Below, piece after piece: positions 1 through 8,685 of a DNA stretch of 64,000 nucleotides. Numbering within the stretch: the stretch's first letter is position 1; the number at the start of each line of letters is the position of its first letter. Under the pieces are notes generated by a model. The model was not told the DNA's origin, made no database searches, and was given only the letters and a program-made list of their open reading frames with translations. Source of the stretch: Halomonas sp. 25-S5 (GTDB lineage: Bacteria > Pseudomonadota > Gammaproteobacteria > Pseudomonadales > Halomonadaceae); assembly GCF_029889845.1 (NCBI RefSeq), contig NZ_JARANV010000005.1, positions 62,001 to 126,000 on the forward strand, given 5' to 3'. A program made the position numbers and the translations under genes.

Positions 1-670
1 CAATTTCCTGCATCCTGGCTTGCCGTCCAGGGTCATCGAGACGGTGCCTTCTAGCAGCGGGGTGCGGGTCAGGCGGTTGCGCTTGCCCAGTCGCCTCAGC
101 TGCCAGGGCACGCCCATCTCTCCCCACTGCTGCTGCTTGTGCGCCACCAGCGCCTTGTAGGTCGGGGTGGCGCGGGGGTCGTCGCTGTCGTCGAACTCTT
201 GCAGCGAGTTGAGCAGCTCCGGATGGGCCGCATTGCAGTGGTAGCACTCGCGGTTATTCTCGATCACCAGTTTCCAGTTGGCCTGCTCGATGATGCTGGA
301 TTCCACCGCCACCTTGACGTTGTCCATGTCGTAGGGGGCGAGGTAGTGCGCCAGGCTTTCGAGGAGCTCCTCGATGGCCGGGGGCTCATCGGCCAGGCTG
401 ACGAAGAGATAGCCGCCGGCGGTGCGCACGTTCACCGGCTTGAGTCCGTAGGCGGCGAGGTCGAAGTTCACCCCCATGTCGCTGCCCGCGAACAGCAGCC
501 GGCCATCCAGCTCGTAGGTCCACTGGTGGTAGGGACAGACCAGCTTGGCGACCTTTCCCTTGTCGCTGACGCAGAGCCGGGAGCCGCGATGCCGGCAGAC
601 GTTGTGGAAGGCATGGATCCTGCCGTTATCGCCCCGCACGATGACTACCGGGTTGTCGCCCGCCTCCAGG
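1..670. repeat. Direct repeat copy A (gbcA internal segment), partner at 12191-12860
   Basis: Every base of 1-670 matches 12191-12860 (offset 12190) except 607/12797 (g/a, synonymous Phe) and 662/12852 (g/a, Ala versus Val in GbcA). Similarity ends abruptly at 670/671. The left end of the repeat lies beyond the window. Both copies have the same orientation. Confidence 0.97.
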
Positions 671-1416
671 ATGTCGATGACATGGCCCGGCCATCCCCAG
701 ATCCTCGACCCCAGGATGGGATAGAAGATCGAACGCATGGTCAGCGGTAGCCCCTTGTTGTAGGCAAAGATCGCCAGCGCCAGGGTGACCACCGCGTAGT
801 TGGCCCAGGGGTGCAGCCCCCAGTGGAAGATGGTGGCAGCCATGCCCAGGCGTGCGGCGGCTTCCGGATCACCGAAGGCAGCACCCAGCGGCGCCCAGTC
901 AGTGCGTGCCCCGTTCTCCAGTGCAGTACCACCCATGGCGCTGGCGAAGTGCGACATGGGCTCGGAGACGCCGTAGAACATCAGCCCGATGCCCATGCCG
1001 GCGGCAAAGAGCATGGAGAACCACGACAGGTAGGAGAAGTCGGGTCTTGCCCGGGCGCCACCGATGCGCACCGTGCCCAGCGGGGAAACGATCAGCGCAA
1101 GACAGAGCACCACGAAGAGATTGGCCGCGAGCAGGAAGAACCAGGTCAAATGGCCGGTCAGCCAGTTACGCAGGCCCGTGAACATCGGTTCCACGTCGCT
1201 GTGATACACCAGCGTGAGGATGACGAAGAACAGCGTCACCAGGGCGGAAACCCCCAAGACCTTGCCGTGGATGTCGAGGCTGAAGCTGAACTGGCCGGTG
1301 ATGTTGTCCTGTCCGATGACGTAGTCGGTATTGATCAGGTTGGCGGGGCCGTCGGGAGCGGGCACGCCAGGGGTGTTCTGGATATCCGGTGGAGTGGGAG
1401 GGATTCTCGGTTCCAT
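1..1416 (-). pseudogene. Chimeric ORF: N-terminal half of a BCCT betaine/choline transporter fused in frame to GbcA fragment (runs off left edge)
   Basis: From ATG at 1416 the reading frame stays open for 472 codons to the window edge. Residues 1-248 are a BCCT-family transporter N-terminus: a cytoplasmic leader, about five membrane segments, and the family segment GMGIGLMFYGVSEP near residue 150. The transporter stops at GHVIDIL, where family members continue into the next helices. From about 670 downward the frame continues as GbcA residues 74-296, including the Rieske ligand motif. The joint keeps the frame exactly. I infer that it is not a functional transporter, because over half of the twelve-helix fold is missing. 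An intact BCCT gene may lie left of the window. It follows mtgB on the same strand but has that operon's terminator in front of it. Confidence 0.85.
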
Positions 1417-1564
1417 GGAGGGGTTTCTCGGCTGTTGTTGTTGTCTGCCCGACTGTCGGGCGCACGGTGATACGGCCTGACGACGTCGTGAGCGTGTCAG
1501 GACTCTGGTTCGGGGCGTGTTGATAGGTGCGGGGCGGGGGTCTCCTCTGGTTTCTGGAAAAGTG

Positions 1565-1587
1565 TCGGCCGGGCGAGGCCCGGCCGA
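1565..1587 (-). terminator. Intrinsic terminator of the purU-folD-mtgB operon
   Basis: A perfect 10-bp stem (TCGGCCGGGC / GCCCGGCCGA, loop GAG) lies 7 bp beyond the mtgB stop codon. On the minus strand it is followed by CACTTTTCC, a modest T-run. Confidence 0.7.
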
Positions 1588-1593
1588 TGGCGG

Positions 1594-3150
1594 TCACACA
1601 TTGGCGTCGGGGAAGGCAGCCTTGCGCGTCGCCATGTACTCGAGTAGGGCCTCGTCGATGGCGGGGTCCAGCGGCGGGGCCTCGTACTCGGCGAGCAGTT
1701 TCTTCCAGCGGGCGTTGGCGCGCTGGGCCATGTCCAGACGGCCGTCGGCGTCCCACTGCTCGAAGCTGTTGTTGTCGGTGATCGGCGAGAGATAGAAGGC
1801 AGACTTGAAGTTTGCCTGAGTGTGGCTGCAGCCCAGATAGTGCTGGCCGGGGCCGACCTCGCGGATGGCGTCCATTGCCTGACCGTTCTCGGAGAGGTCC
1901 ACCCCTGTGAGCAGGGTCTGCATCATGCCGGTCTGGTCGGCGTCCATGATGAACTTCTCGTATCCCATGGCGAGCCCACCCTCCAGCCAGCCGGCCGAGT
2001 GCAGGGCGAAGTTGACCCCACCCAGGGCGGTGGGGAGCAGGGTGTTGGCGCTCTCGCTGGCGGCCTGGGCGTCGGGGAGCTTCGATGCTGTGAGCGAGCC
2101 GCCGGAGCGGAAGGGCACACCGAGACGTCGCGCCAGGTTGGCCATGACGTAGAGCACCAGCGCCGGTTCCGGTGTGCCGAAGGTGGGCGCACCCGACTGC
2201 ATCGACATGGAGCTGGCGAAGCTGCCCATCACCACGGGGGCGCCGGGGTTGACCAGCTGGATGAAGGCCATGCCGGCCATGGCCTCGGCCAGGGTCTGGG
2301 CGGCGGTACCCGCCACCGTGACCGGTGACATGGCACCGGCGAGGATGAAGGGCGTGACGATGCAGGCCTGGTTGGCCCGGGCGTAGACCTTGGCGGCGCC
2401 CAGCATGGTGTCGTCGAAGGTCATCGGCGAGTTGGCGTTGATCAGGTTGATCACGCAGGTGCGCGGCTTGCCGGTGTCAGGATCGATCCAGCGCTCGCCG
2501 AAGAGGATCTTCGCCATCTCCACGGTATCGTGGGCGCGATCGGGATGGGTCACCGAGCCCATGAAGCACTTGTCGGAGTACTTCATATGCGCATAGATCA
2601 TGTCGAAGTGACGCTTGTTGACCGGGAGGTCCACAGGCTCGCAGATGGTGCCGCCGGAATGGTGCAGGCTCGGCAGCCGGTAGGCGAGCTTGACGAAGTT
2701 CTGGAAGTCCTCGAGGGTCCCGTAACGCCGTCCGCGATCGATGTCGTGGACGAAGGGGCAGCCGTAAGCGGGCACGAAGACGGTATGGTCGCCGCCGATC
2801 TCGACGTTGCGCGCGGGGTTGCGAGCGTGCTGGGTGAACTGGCGCGGGGCACTCGCCTGGATCAGGCGGCGGCACAGGCCGCGCGGGATGCGTACCCGCT
2901 CCCCCTGGACGTCTGCACCGGCGTCACGCCAGATCTGCAGCGCCTCCGGGTCGTCCCGAAAGTCGATGCCGATCTCCTCGAGGATGGTGTCGGTGTTGTC
3001 CTCGATGATCGCAAGGCCCGCGTCGTCTAGCACTTCCATGCGGGGAATGCGGCGGGTGGCGTAGGCGGCGAGTTCGGCGGCGCCGCCCCGGCCGGCGCGG
3101 CGTGCACCGCCGGCCGGGCGTGAACGACGGCGTGTGGTAGTGGTGGTCAT
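1594..3150 (-). CDS. mtgB: MttB-superfamily corrinoid methyltransferase (glycine betaine:corrinoid type)
   Basis: The product (518 aa) belongs to the trimethylamine methyltransferase (MttB) superfamily. It has no in-frame amber codon, so it is a non-pyrrolysine member of the kind shown in Desulfitobacterium to demethylate glycine betaine onto a corrinoid protein. The ATG at 3150 was chosen because GGAG lies just upstream; the longer frame to 3222 has no such signal. An Arg-rich, low-complexity N-terminus (residues 6-23) precedes the conserved start of the fold around IPRMEVLDDAGLAIIEDNTDTI. It is last in the purU-folD-mtgB unit and divergent from its presumed corrinoid partner. The betaine substrate is inferred from gbcAB, sox and BCCT neighbours; carnitine, proline betaine or another methylamine is possible. 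Confidence 0.85.
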   Translation of the reverse strand: MTTTTTRRRSRPAGGARRAGRGGAAELAAYATRRIPRMEVLDDAGLAIIEDNTDTILEEIGIDFRDDPEALQIWRDAGADVQGERVRIPRGLCRRLIQASAPRQFTQHARNPARNVEIGGDHTVFVPAYGCPFVHDIDRGRRYGTLEDFQNFVKLAYRLPSLHHSGGTICEPVDLPVNKRHFDMIYAHMKYSDKCFMGSVTHPDRAHDTVEMAKILFGERWIDPDTGKPRTCVINLINANSPMTFDDTMLGAAKVYARANQACIVTPFILAGAMSPVTVAGTAAQTLAEAMAGMAFIQLVNPGAPVVMGSFASSMSMQSGAPTFGTPEPALVLYVMANLARRLGVPFRSGGSLTASKLPDAQAASESANTLLPTALGGVNFALHSAGWLEGGLAMGYEKFIMDADQTGMMQTLLTGVDLSENGQAMDAIREVGPGQHYLGCSHTQANFKSAFYLSPITDNNSFEQWDADGRLDMAQRANARWKKLLAEYEAPPLDPAIDEALLEYMATRKAAFPDANV

Positions 3151-3229
3151 GGCAGTCTCCGGGCGTTGTTGTGGGGCGTCAGAGCAGCGACTCGCTGTAC
3201 CGGCAGGGGTATGCGCGATCACGTCAGGC

Positions 3230-4153
3230 TCATGGTGCTTCGACCACCTCGTCTTCCCAGGCGCGCGACACGATGTCGTCGGGAAAGGGGAGACGGTACT
3301 GGCGGCAGGTTGCGGCGAGGGTGTTGAGCAGCAGGCAGGCGATCGTCATGGGGCCGACGCCACCGGGCACCGGCGTGATGGCGCCGGCCACCTCGCGGGC
3401 GCTATCGAAGTCCACGTCGCCCACCAGACGGACCTTGCCGTCGCGCTCGACCCGGTTGATGCCGACATCGATCACTGTGGCGCCGGGCTTGATCCAGTCG
3501 CCTCCGATCATGGACTCGCGCCCCACGGCACTCACCAGGATGTCTGCGCGCCGGCACTCGTCGGCGAGCGAGTGTGTGGCGGAGTGCGCCGTGGTGACCG
3601 TGCAGTCGGCCTGAAGCAGCAGGCTGGCCATGGGCTTGCCGACGATGTTCGAGCGGCCGAGCACCAGGGCACGCTTGCCGCGCATCTCGCCGAGGTGGTG
3701 GGTGAGCAGCATCATGCAGCCCAGCGGCGTGCAGGGGACCACCCCTTCACCACTGCCGGTGGCTACTAAGCCGACATTGATCGGATGAAAGCCGTCGATG
3801 TCCTTGACCGGGTCGATGGCCTGGATGACCCGGGCCTCGCTGACCTGGGGCGGAAGTGGCAGCTGCACCAGGATGCCGTGTACTTCCGGGTCCCCATTGA
3901 GTCGCTCGATCAGGCCGAGCAGCTTGTCTTGGGGCACACTGTTGGCGAGACGGTATTCAAAGGAGGACATCCCCGCTTCGCGTGCCTGGTTCGCCTTGTT
4001 TCGCACGTAGATTTGGCTGGCCGGCTCCTCGCCCACGAGAATCACCGCGAGTCCCGGAGTGATCAGGTCACGCTGTCGCAATATGCCGATCTGGCGGCCG
4101 ATCTCTGCCCGTAACCGTGCTGCTCGCGCCTTGCCGTCGATGATATTGGTCAT
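3230..4153 (-). CDS. folD: Methylene-THF dehydrogenase / methenyl-THF cyclohydrolase
   Basis: This 307-aa FolD is of normal length. It has the family signatures [12 protein letters not shown] in the catalytic lid, the [11 protein letters not shown] dinucleotide-binding loop and the C-terminal [11 protein letters not shown]. It oxidises 5,10-methylene-THF to 10-formyl-THF in the cytosol. It lies 15 bp downstream of purU and 79 bp upstream of mtgB, so the three genes are probably cotranscribed. Because the neighbours produce and consume methyl-THF and formyl-THF, this copy is likely devoted to oxidising methyl groups and would be an extra copy beside a housekeeping folD elsewhere. That last point is inference. 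Confidence 0.95.
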   Translation of the reverse strand: MTNIIDGKARAARLRAEIGRQIGILRQRDLITPGLAVILVGEEPASQIYVRNKANQAREAGMSSFEYRLANSVPQDKLLGLIERLNGDPEVHGILVQLPLPPQVSEARVIQAIDPVKDIDGFHPINVGLVATGSGEGVVPCTPLGCMMLLTHHLGEMRGKRALVLGRSNIVGKPMASLLLQADCTVTTAHSATHSLADECRRADILVSAVGRESMIGGDWIKPGATVIDVGINRVERDGKVRLVGDVDFDSAREVAGAITPVPGGVGPMTIACLLLNTLAATCRQYRLPFPDDIVSRAWEDEVVEAP

Positions 4154-4168
4154 GTCGTCCCCTTGCCG

Positions 4169-5047
4169 TCAGCGGAATACCACGGTCTTGTTGCCGTTGG
4201 TGAAGACCCGGTGTTCGAGGTGAAAGCGCACGGCACGGGAGAGTGCCATATTCTCGGCATCGCGACCCACGGCAGCGAGTTGAACGGGGCTGTAGGTATG
4301 GTCGACCCGCTCCACGACCTGCTCGATGATCGGACCCTCGTCGAGGTCGCTAGTGACGTAGTGGGCGGTGGCCCCAATCAGTTTTACCCCACGCTTGAAG
4401 GCCTGATGATAGGGCTTGGCGCCCTTGAAGCCTGGCAGGAAGGAGTGGTGGATGTTGATCGCACGGCCCACCAGTGCCTCGCACATGGCGGGGGAGAGGA
4501 TCTGCATGTAGCGCGCCAGTACCACCAGTTCGGTACCGGTTTCCCTGGCAATAGCCAGTATCTTGCGTTCCTGTTCGTGCTTATTTTCCGGAGTGACGGG
4601 GAGGTAAAAGAAGGGAATCTCGTACCAGTCCGCCAGTGACTGGAGGTCCGGGTGATTGGAGACGATGGCCGGTATCGCCATCTTTATCTCGCCGGTGCGT
4701 TGACGATAGAGCAGGTCGTCGAGGCAATGGTCGAATTTCGACACCATGATCATTACCTTGGGGGGCGTCAGGGTGTCGTGTATTTCCCATTGCATGTCGT
4801 CGTGTTCCGCCACGCAGGTGCCGAATTCGTTCCGAAGTTCGTTGAAGCACGGCGTGAGCCCCGGGGTGGTGGAAAAGACGCAGCGCACGTAGAAGTTACC
4901 GGTGGCAATTTCGTCGAACTGTGACATTTCCATGATGTAGCAGTGGCAATTGGCCAGGTAGGTAGCGATACGCGACACGGTACCGATCGCGCCCTGACAA
5001 CTGGCCTTGAGTACATAGATGTTCTTTCCTTCGCTCACGGCGGACAT
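4169..5047 (-). CDS. purU: Formyltetrahydrofolate deformylase
   Basis: This 292-aa PurU has an N-terminal ACT-like regulatory domain (about residues 8-85) and a C-terminal formyltransferase-fold domain with INIHHSFLPGFKGAKPYHQA and GATAHYVTSDLDEGPI, which include the catalytic Asn, His and Asp. It hydrolyses 10-formyl-THF to formate and THF. It is first in the purU-folD-mtgB operon, so it releases the oxidised methyl carbon as formate and regenerates THF. Aerobic methyl-corrinoid pathways such as cmu use the same purU/folD/metF set. A second, deleted purU lies at 21392-21595, so this is the only intact one in view. Confidence 0.95.
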   Translation of the reverse strand: MSAVSEGKNIYVLKASCQGAIGTVSRIATYLANCHCYIMEMSQFDEIATGNFYVRCVFSTTPGLTPCFNELRNEFGTCVAEHDDMQWEIHDTLTPPKVMIMVSKFDHCLDDLLYRQRTGEIKMAIPAIVSNHPDLQSLADWYEIPFFYLPVTPENKHEQERKILAIARETGTELVVLARYMQILSPAMCEALVGRAINIHHSFLPGFKGAKPYHQAFKRGVKLIGATAHYVTSDLDEGPIIEQVVERVDHTYSPVQLAAVGRDAENMALSRAVRFHLEHRVFTNGNKTVVFR

Positions 5048-5367
5048 GGCAGGTCTCTCTGTTGTGGAATTGTTGTTGTGTCGTGACTGTCACGAAATGT
5101 ACTCCGGTGGCGTCGGCGCGCATGCTTGAAGACGACCCAAAACGTTGTCGCAGCGACCGCGTCGGGAAATGTTTAATGTTTGAAAAACATGATTCAAATC
5201 AATAAATTGAAGGGAGATATCTGAAGCGCTTGAAGGGGCGAGGTGCATGGCGTTTCTTGACATAAAAGCGTCGCTTGCATGGATGTGCTCCCTGCGGAGT
5301 GCGCCTACTCTGCTTTCGCAACCTCACCTTTACCGCGATCGGGTGACATGACCAGGAGCGAAGTGCC
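5048..5367. promoter_or_regulatory. Divergent control region between purU and the corrinoid protein gene
   Basis: This 320-bp gap separates the two divergent arms of the corrinoid system. It contains an AT-rich stretch with a perfect inverted repeat, ATGTTT-GAA-AAACAT, at 5176-5190, which is a plausible operator. A TTGACA at 5258-5263 has a poor -10 match (TGGATG) 17 bp later. AGGAGCGAAGTGCC precedes the ATG at 5368. I saw no convincing sigma-54 promoter, riboswitch or small gene. Confidence 0.5.
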
Positions 5368-6066
5368 ATGACAGAACAATACAACGAAGAAGACTTCGAC
5401 CTCAACGACCTGCCCGATGACGAGCTCATCGAGCAGATACACGATGATCTTTACAACGGTCTTCGTGACGAGGTGATTGAGGGGACCGAAATTCTGCTCG
5501 AGCGGGACTGGAGTGCCAAACGTGTTCTTGACGAAGCCTTGGTGGGGGGGATGGCTATTGTGGGGGTTGATTTCCGTGACGGTATCCTTTTCGTCCCGGA
5601 AGTGCTGATGGCGGCCAACTCCATGAAAGGCGGCATGGATGTGCTGCGCCCCCTCCTCGCCCAGGCCGGTTCGCAGACCGTCGGCAAGATCGTGATCGGC
5701 ACCGTCAAAGGCGACATCCACGACATCGGCAAGAATCTAGTGACGATGATGATGGAAGGGGCGGGTTTCGAGGTAATCGACATCGGCATCAACATCCCGG
5801 TGGAGACTTATCTCGCCGCATTGGAAGAGCACAAGCCCGACATCCTCGGCATGTCGGCGCTGCTTACCACCACTATGTCCTACATGAAGGTGGTCATCGA
5901 CACCTTGATCGAGAAGGGGCTGCGCGACGACATCATTATCATGGTCGGGGGAGCCCCGCTCAATGAGGAGTTCGGCCAGGCGATAGGGGCTGACGTTTAC
6001 TGTCGCGATGCTGGTGTGGCCGTCGATCAGGCCAAGAAACTCATTGCCGAGCGTCGCGCGGCCTGA
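5368..6066 (+). CDS. mtgC: Corrinoid (methylcobalamin) carrier protein, MtgC/MttC type
   Basis: This 232-aa protein has an N-terminal helical cap domain (about 20-105) and a B12-binding Rossmann domain. The cobalamin-binding motif is GTVKGDIHDIGKN, with D116, H118 (lower cobalt ligand) and G121, followed by the SALLTTTM and GGAPL elements. It shuttles a methyl group between the MttB-family protein and the methyl-THF methyltransferase. It is the first gene of the plus-strand operon and has an acidic N-terminal extension of about 20 residues. The family assignment is firm; the gene name follows the presumed betaine role. Confidence 0.92.
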   Translation: MTEQYNEEDFDLNDLPDDELIEQIHDDLYNGLRDEVIEGTEILLERDWSAKRVLDEALVGGMAIVGVDFRDGILFVPEVLMAANSMKGGMDVLRPLLAQAGSQTVGKIVIGTVKGDIHDIGKNLVTMMMEGAGFEVIDIGINIPVETYLAALEEHKPDILGMSALLTTTMSYMKVVIDTLIEKGLRDDIIIMVGGAPLNEEFGQAIGADVYCRDAGVAVDQAKKLIAERRAA

Positions 6067-6083
6067 CACATGGAGGTCTGTCG

Positions 6084-6719
6084 ATGTCATCCGTACTGAT
6101 TGTCGCCTGCGGTGCACTGGGCAAGGAAATCAAGGCCTTGATCGATGCCAATGGCTGGCGTGACGTGCGTCTGGAATGTCTGCCGGCGGACCTCCATAAC
6201 CGGCCGGAACGCATCCCCGTGGCGGTGAGCGACAAGCTGGCGAAGGCGTCGCACGAGGGGCGTATTCTCGTCGCCTACGGTGACTGCGGCACCGGCGGGG
6301 GGCTCGATCGTGTCCTCGCCACCTATGGCGCCGAGCGGCTGCCGGGAGCGCACTGCTACGACATCTATGCCGGGAAAGCGGTGGTGGCCGCCCTGTCGGA
6401 GCAGGAGCCGGGCACCTTCTACCTGACCGATTTCCTGGTGCGCCACTTCGATCGGCTGGTCATCCAGGAGCTGGGCATTGAGCGCCACCCCGAACTGACC
6501 AGTCTCTATTTCGGCCAGTATCGGCGGCTCGTCTATCTGTCGCAGCGTCGTGATCCCTCCCTAGAGACCCAGGCACAGCGAGCCGCCCGCCGCCTGAGAT
6601 TGGACTACGAGTACCGCCATACCGGCTATGGCAGCCTGGAGACAACCCTGGTGCGTCTGGTGGAGCTGACGGATGTGGCGGATGCCACGATCAGCGAGGA
6701 AGCCACATGGCCACATTGA
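6084..6719 (+). CDS. DUF1638 protein of unknown function, corrinoid operon
   Basis: This 211-aa soluble protein looks like DUF1638. Conserved-looking segments are CGALGKEI near the start, LECLPADLHNRPERIP (about 32-47), and YGDCGTGGGLD with the following PGAHCYDIYAG (about 70-95). I see no signal peptide or membrane segment. It starts 17 bp after the corrinoid protein gene and overlaps the next ORF by 13 bp, so the three genes are translationally close. Its Cys/His/Asp-rich motifs could bind metal or cofactor, but I know of no established function. Position suggests a role in corrinoid delivery or methyl transfer (inference). Confidence 0.75.
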   Translation: MSSVLIVACGALGKEIKALIDANGWRDVRLECLPADLHNRPERIPVAVSDKLAKASHEGRILVAYGDCGTGGGLDRVLATYGAERLPGAHCYDIYAGKAVVAALSEQEPGTFYLTDFLVRHFDRLVIQELGIERHPELTSLYFGQYRRLVYLSQRRDPSLETQAQRAARRLRLDYEYRHTGYGSLETTLVRLVELTDVADATISEEATWPH

Positions 6720-7012
6720 CTCTCGTCAGCTGGCGGGACATCCCCTCCCAAGTGATCGCCAAGCAGGGGCGGCAGAATGCCAAGGTGCTGCTGCCACCAC
6801 GCTTCCAGCACGCCATCGATCGCGCGGCCATGCGCGCCGGCAAGGGCGGCTCGGATGCGTACATGGCCGACTGGCAACGCAGCGCCCGGCGCAAGTGCGG
6901 CGACGACCTTCAGGCGGAAGTCGACGCCGAAGCGGCACGGCTCGAGGCGCGCTTCGACGACGAGGAACTCAATCGTCTGGTGCGCCAGAAGGGGCTGTCT
7001 GTACCCACCTGA
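6707..7012 (+). CDS. Small PF13769-like ('virulence factor' domain) protein, corrinoid operon
   Basis: This 101-aa protein begins with TLVSWRDIPSQVIAK and contains a basic-acidic helical middle (FQHAIDRAAMRAGKGGSDAYMADW). That resembles the poorly described Virulence_fact domain; despite the name, nothing here suggests virulence. The ATG overlaps the end of the DUF1638 gene by 13 bp, which implies coupled translation. No signal peptide or metal-binding cysteine cluster is evident. A role as a small subunit or chaperone for the corrinoid system is inference from position only. Confidence 0.65.
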   Translation: MATLTLVSWRDIPSQVIAKQGRQNAKVLLPPRFQHAIDRAAMRAGKGGSDAYMADWQRSARRKCGDDLQAEVDAEAARLEARFDDEELNRLVRQKGLSVPT

Positions 7013-7086
7013 GCGGGCGCAGTGACAGTTCAACAACAATCAGCACCGCTGCCACGTGACGGGCACAGCGGGTAAGGAGGAAGAGG

Positions 7087-7569
7087 ATGTACAAGGTGAG
7101 ACGTTGGGTGGTTCGCCATTCCCGAATGTTCGAAATCATCTATCGGCTCTTCGAGCCGGTCATCATCAGGCTGCATCCGCTGTGGAACCTGCTCGACTAT
7201 GCCCGCGTCGAGGCGCCGGTGAAAGCCGTCGAGAAGCGCGTCAAGGGGTTTCTCTTCGACTGCCGGATGTGCGGCCAGTGCACGCTTAGCGCCACTGGCA
7301 TGTCGTGTCCCATGAACTGTCCCAAGACCCTACGCAACGGCCCCTGCGGCGGTGTGCGCGCCGACGGACACTGCGAGGTGAAGCCGGAGATGAAGTGTGT
7401 CTGGGTCGAAGCCTGGGCCGGTAGTCGCCGGATGAAGTACGGCGATCGCATCCAGGCGGTACAGCAGCCGGTGGACTCCCGTCTCAAGGGAAGCTCTTCC
7501 TGGCTGCGCGTGGCCCGCCAGTCGGCCGATAAACCCACGTCGGTCCTCCACGAGGGAGACACCAAATGA
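7087..7569 (+). CDS. metV: MetV-like cysteine-rich partner of MTHF reductase (MTHFR_C zinc/Fe-S domain)
   Basis: The 160-aa product has a Cys-rich core with C59-x2-C62-x2-C65, C74-x3-C78, C87, C96 and C104. It matches the domain called MTHFR C-terminal in acetogens, where MetV pairs with MetF and allows electron carriers other than NADH to be used. The upstream AAGGAGGAAGAGG is a strong ribosome site. The stop codon overlaps the start of metF (ATGA), so the two products are likely made in equal amounts. The N-terminal 55 residues form an amphipathic region (VIIRLHPLWNLLDYARV). In this context the complex would oxidise methyl-THF. Confidence 0.8.
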   Translation: MYKVRRWVVRHSRMFEIIYRLFEPVIIRLHPLWNLLDYARVEAPVKAVEKRVKGFLFDCRMCGQCTLSATGMSCPMNCPKTLRNGPCGGVRADGHCEVKPEMKCVWVEAWAGSRRMKYGDRIQAVQQPVDSRLKGSSSWLRVARQSADKPTSVLHEGDTK

Positions 7570-8630
7570 AGTTCGATGACGAGCCCGTGCCGGGCTACTC
7601 CCTACCCATCCTGCCGGGCCACGTGTCGCCGGGACGTCTCGAACGGGTGCTGCGCGCGGGCAAATTCGCGATTACCAGCGAGATCGACCCGCCGGACTCC
7701 GCGGACCCGGGGGAAGTGCTCAAGCGCGCGGCGATCTTCGACGGCTACGTCGATGCTATCAACGCCACCGACGGTTCCGGTGCCCACTGCCACATGTCCA
7801 GTGTCGGGGTCTGCTCGCTGCTGACCCGGGTTGGCTACGCGACCATCCTGCAGATTTCCTGCCGCGATCGTAATCGCATCGCCATGCAGGGCGAGATACT
7901 GGGTGCGGCAGCCATGGGGGCCTGCAACCTGTTGTGTTTGACCGGTGACGGGGTGCAGGCGGGCGATCATCCCCATGCCAAGCCGGTGTTCGACCTCGAC
8001 GCCATGTCGCTGCTGAAGATCGCTCGCGGCATGCGCGACGAGCATCGCTTCGAAAGCGGACGACGTATCGATACGCCTCCGCGAATCTTTCTCGGCGCGG
8101 CTACGAATCCCTTCGTGCCGCCCCTGGAATGGCGGCCGCACCGGCTGGCCAAGAAAGTGGCCGCTGGCGCCCAGTTCATCCAAACCCAGTACTGCTTCGA
8201 CATACCCCGGCTGCGGGACTTCATGCTCAAGGTAAACGACCTGGGGCTGCTTGAGGGGCCGGACCGCGTCTTCATCCTGCCAGGTATCGGCCCGCTGGCC
8301 TCGGCGCGCAGCGCCCGCTGGATTCGCGACAACGTGCCCGGTGTGCACATCTCCGACGGCGTGATCGCGCGTCTCGAGGGGGCCGCCAACCAGAAGGAGG
8401 AGGGCAAGCGGCTGTGCATGGACCTGCTCCACCAGATCCGCGAGATTCCCGGCGTCAGTGGCGCCCACATCATGGCCTACCGCCAGGAGCACACCGTGGC
8501 CGAGATCATCGAGGCCACCGGCGTGCTCGAGGGCCGCGTGCCCTGGTACCCGGGGCGCGACAATCCGGTCGAGCTCAATCCCGAGTCCCCCGATGCCCTG
8601 CCCCAAGAGGCGGAGTGTCTCGTGGAATAG
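7566..8630 (+). CDS. metF: Methylenetetrahydrofolate reductase (methyl-THF oxidising direction)
   Basis: This 354-aa MetF-family TIM barrel has the early ITSEIDPPDSADPGE segment (catalytic Glu region), CNLLCLTGDGVQAGDHP as the flavin/folate loop, and FIQTQYCFD in the later barrel. It overlaps metV by four bases. The housekeeping MetF reduces methylene-THF for methionine synthesis. This copy sits between a methyl-THF-forming enzyme (mtgA) and oxidising FolD/PurU, so it likely runs toward methylene-THF, as MetF2 does in the cmu pathway. The direction is inferred from gene context. Confidence 0.9.
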   Translation: MKFDDEPVPGYSLPILPGHVSPGRLERVLRAGKFAITSEIDPPDSADPGEVLKRAAIFDGYVDAINATDGSGAHCHMSSVGVCSLLTRVGYATILQISCRDRNRIAMQGEILGAAAMGACNLLCLTGDGVQAGDHPHAKPVFDLDAMSLLKIARGMRDEHRFESGRRIDTPPRIFLGAATNPFVPPLEWRPHRLAKKVAAGAQFIQTQYCFDIPRLRDFMLKVNDLGLLEGPDRVFILPGIGPLASARSARWIRDNVPGVHISDGVIARLEGAANQKEEGKRLCMDLLHQIREIPGVSGAHIMAYRQEHTVAEIIEATGVLEGRVPWYPGRDNPVELNPESPDALPQEAECLVE

Positions 8631-8685
8631 GGCCCGGCTCTTAGCAGTCCTTCTCACAACAAGCCTTACAACCCGAGGAATCACC

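Noticed and set aside
139..750. 203-codon plus-strand ORF present again at 12329-12982
   Set aside because: Both copies are antisense to gbcA sequence; the apparent repeat only reflects the DNA duplication.
1594..3150. Pyrrolysine-type MttB with in-frame UAG
   Set aside because: The frame is open without any internal amber codon, and no pyl genes were seen.
8641..8685. Long upstream start (8458) for mtgA
   Set aside because: It would overlap metF by 173 bases in another frame and add about 76 residues unlike the family; ATG 8686 fits.
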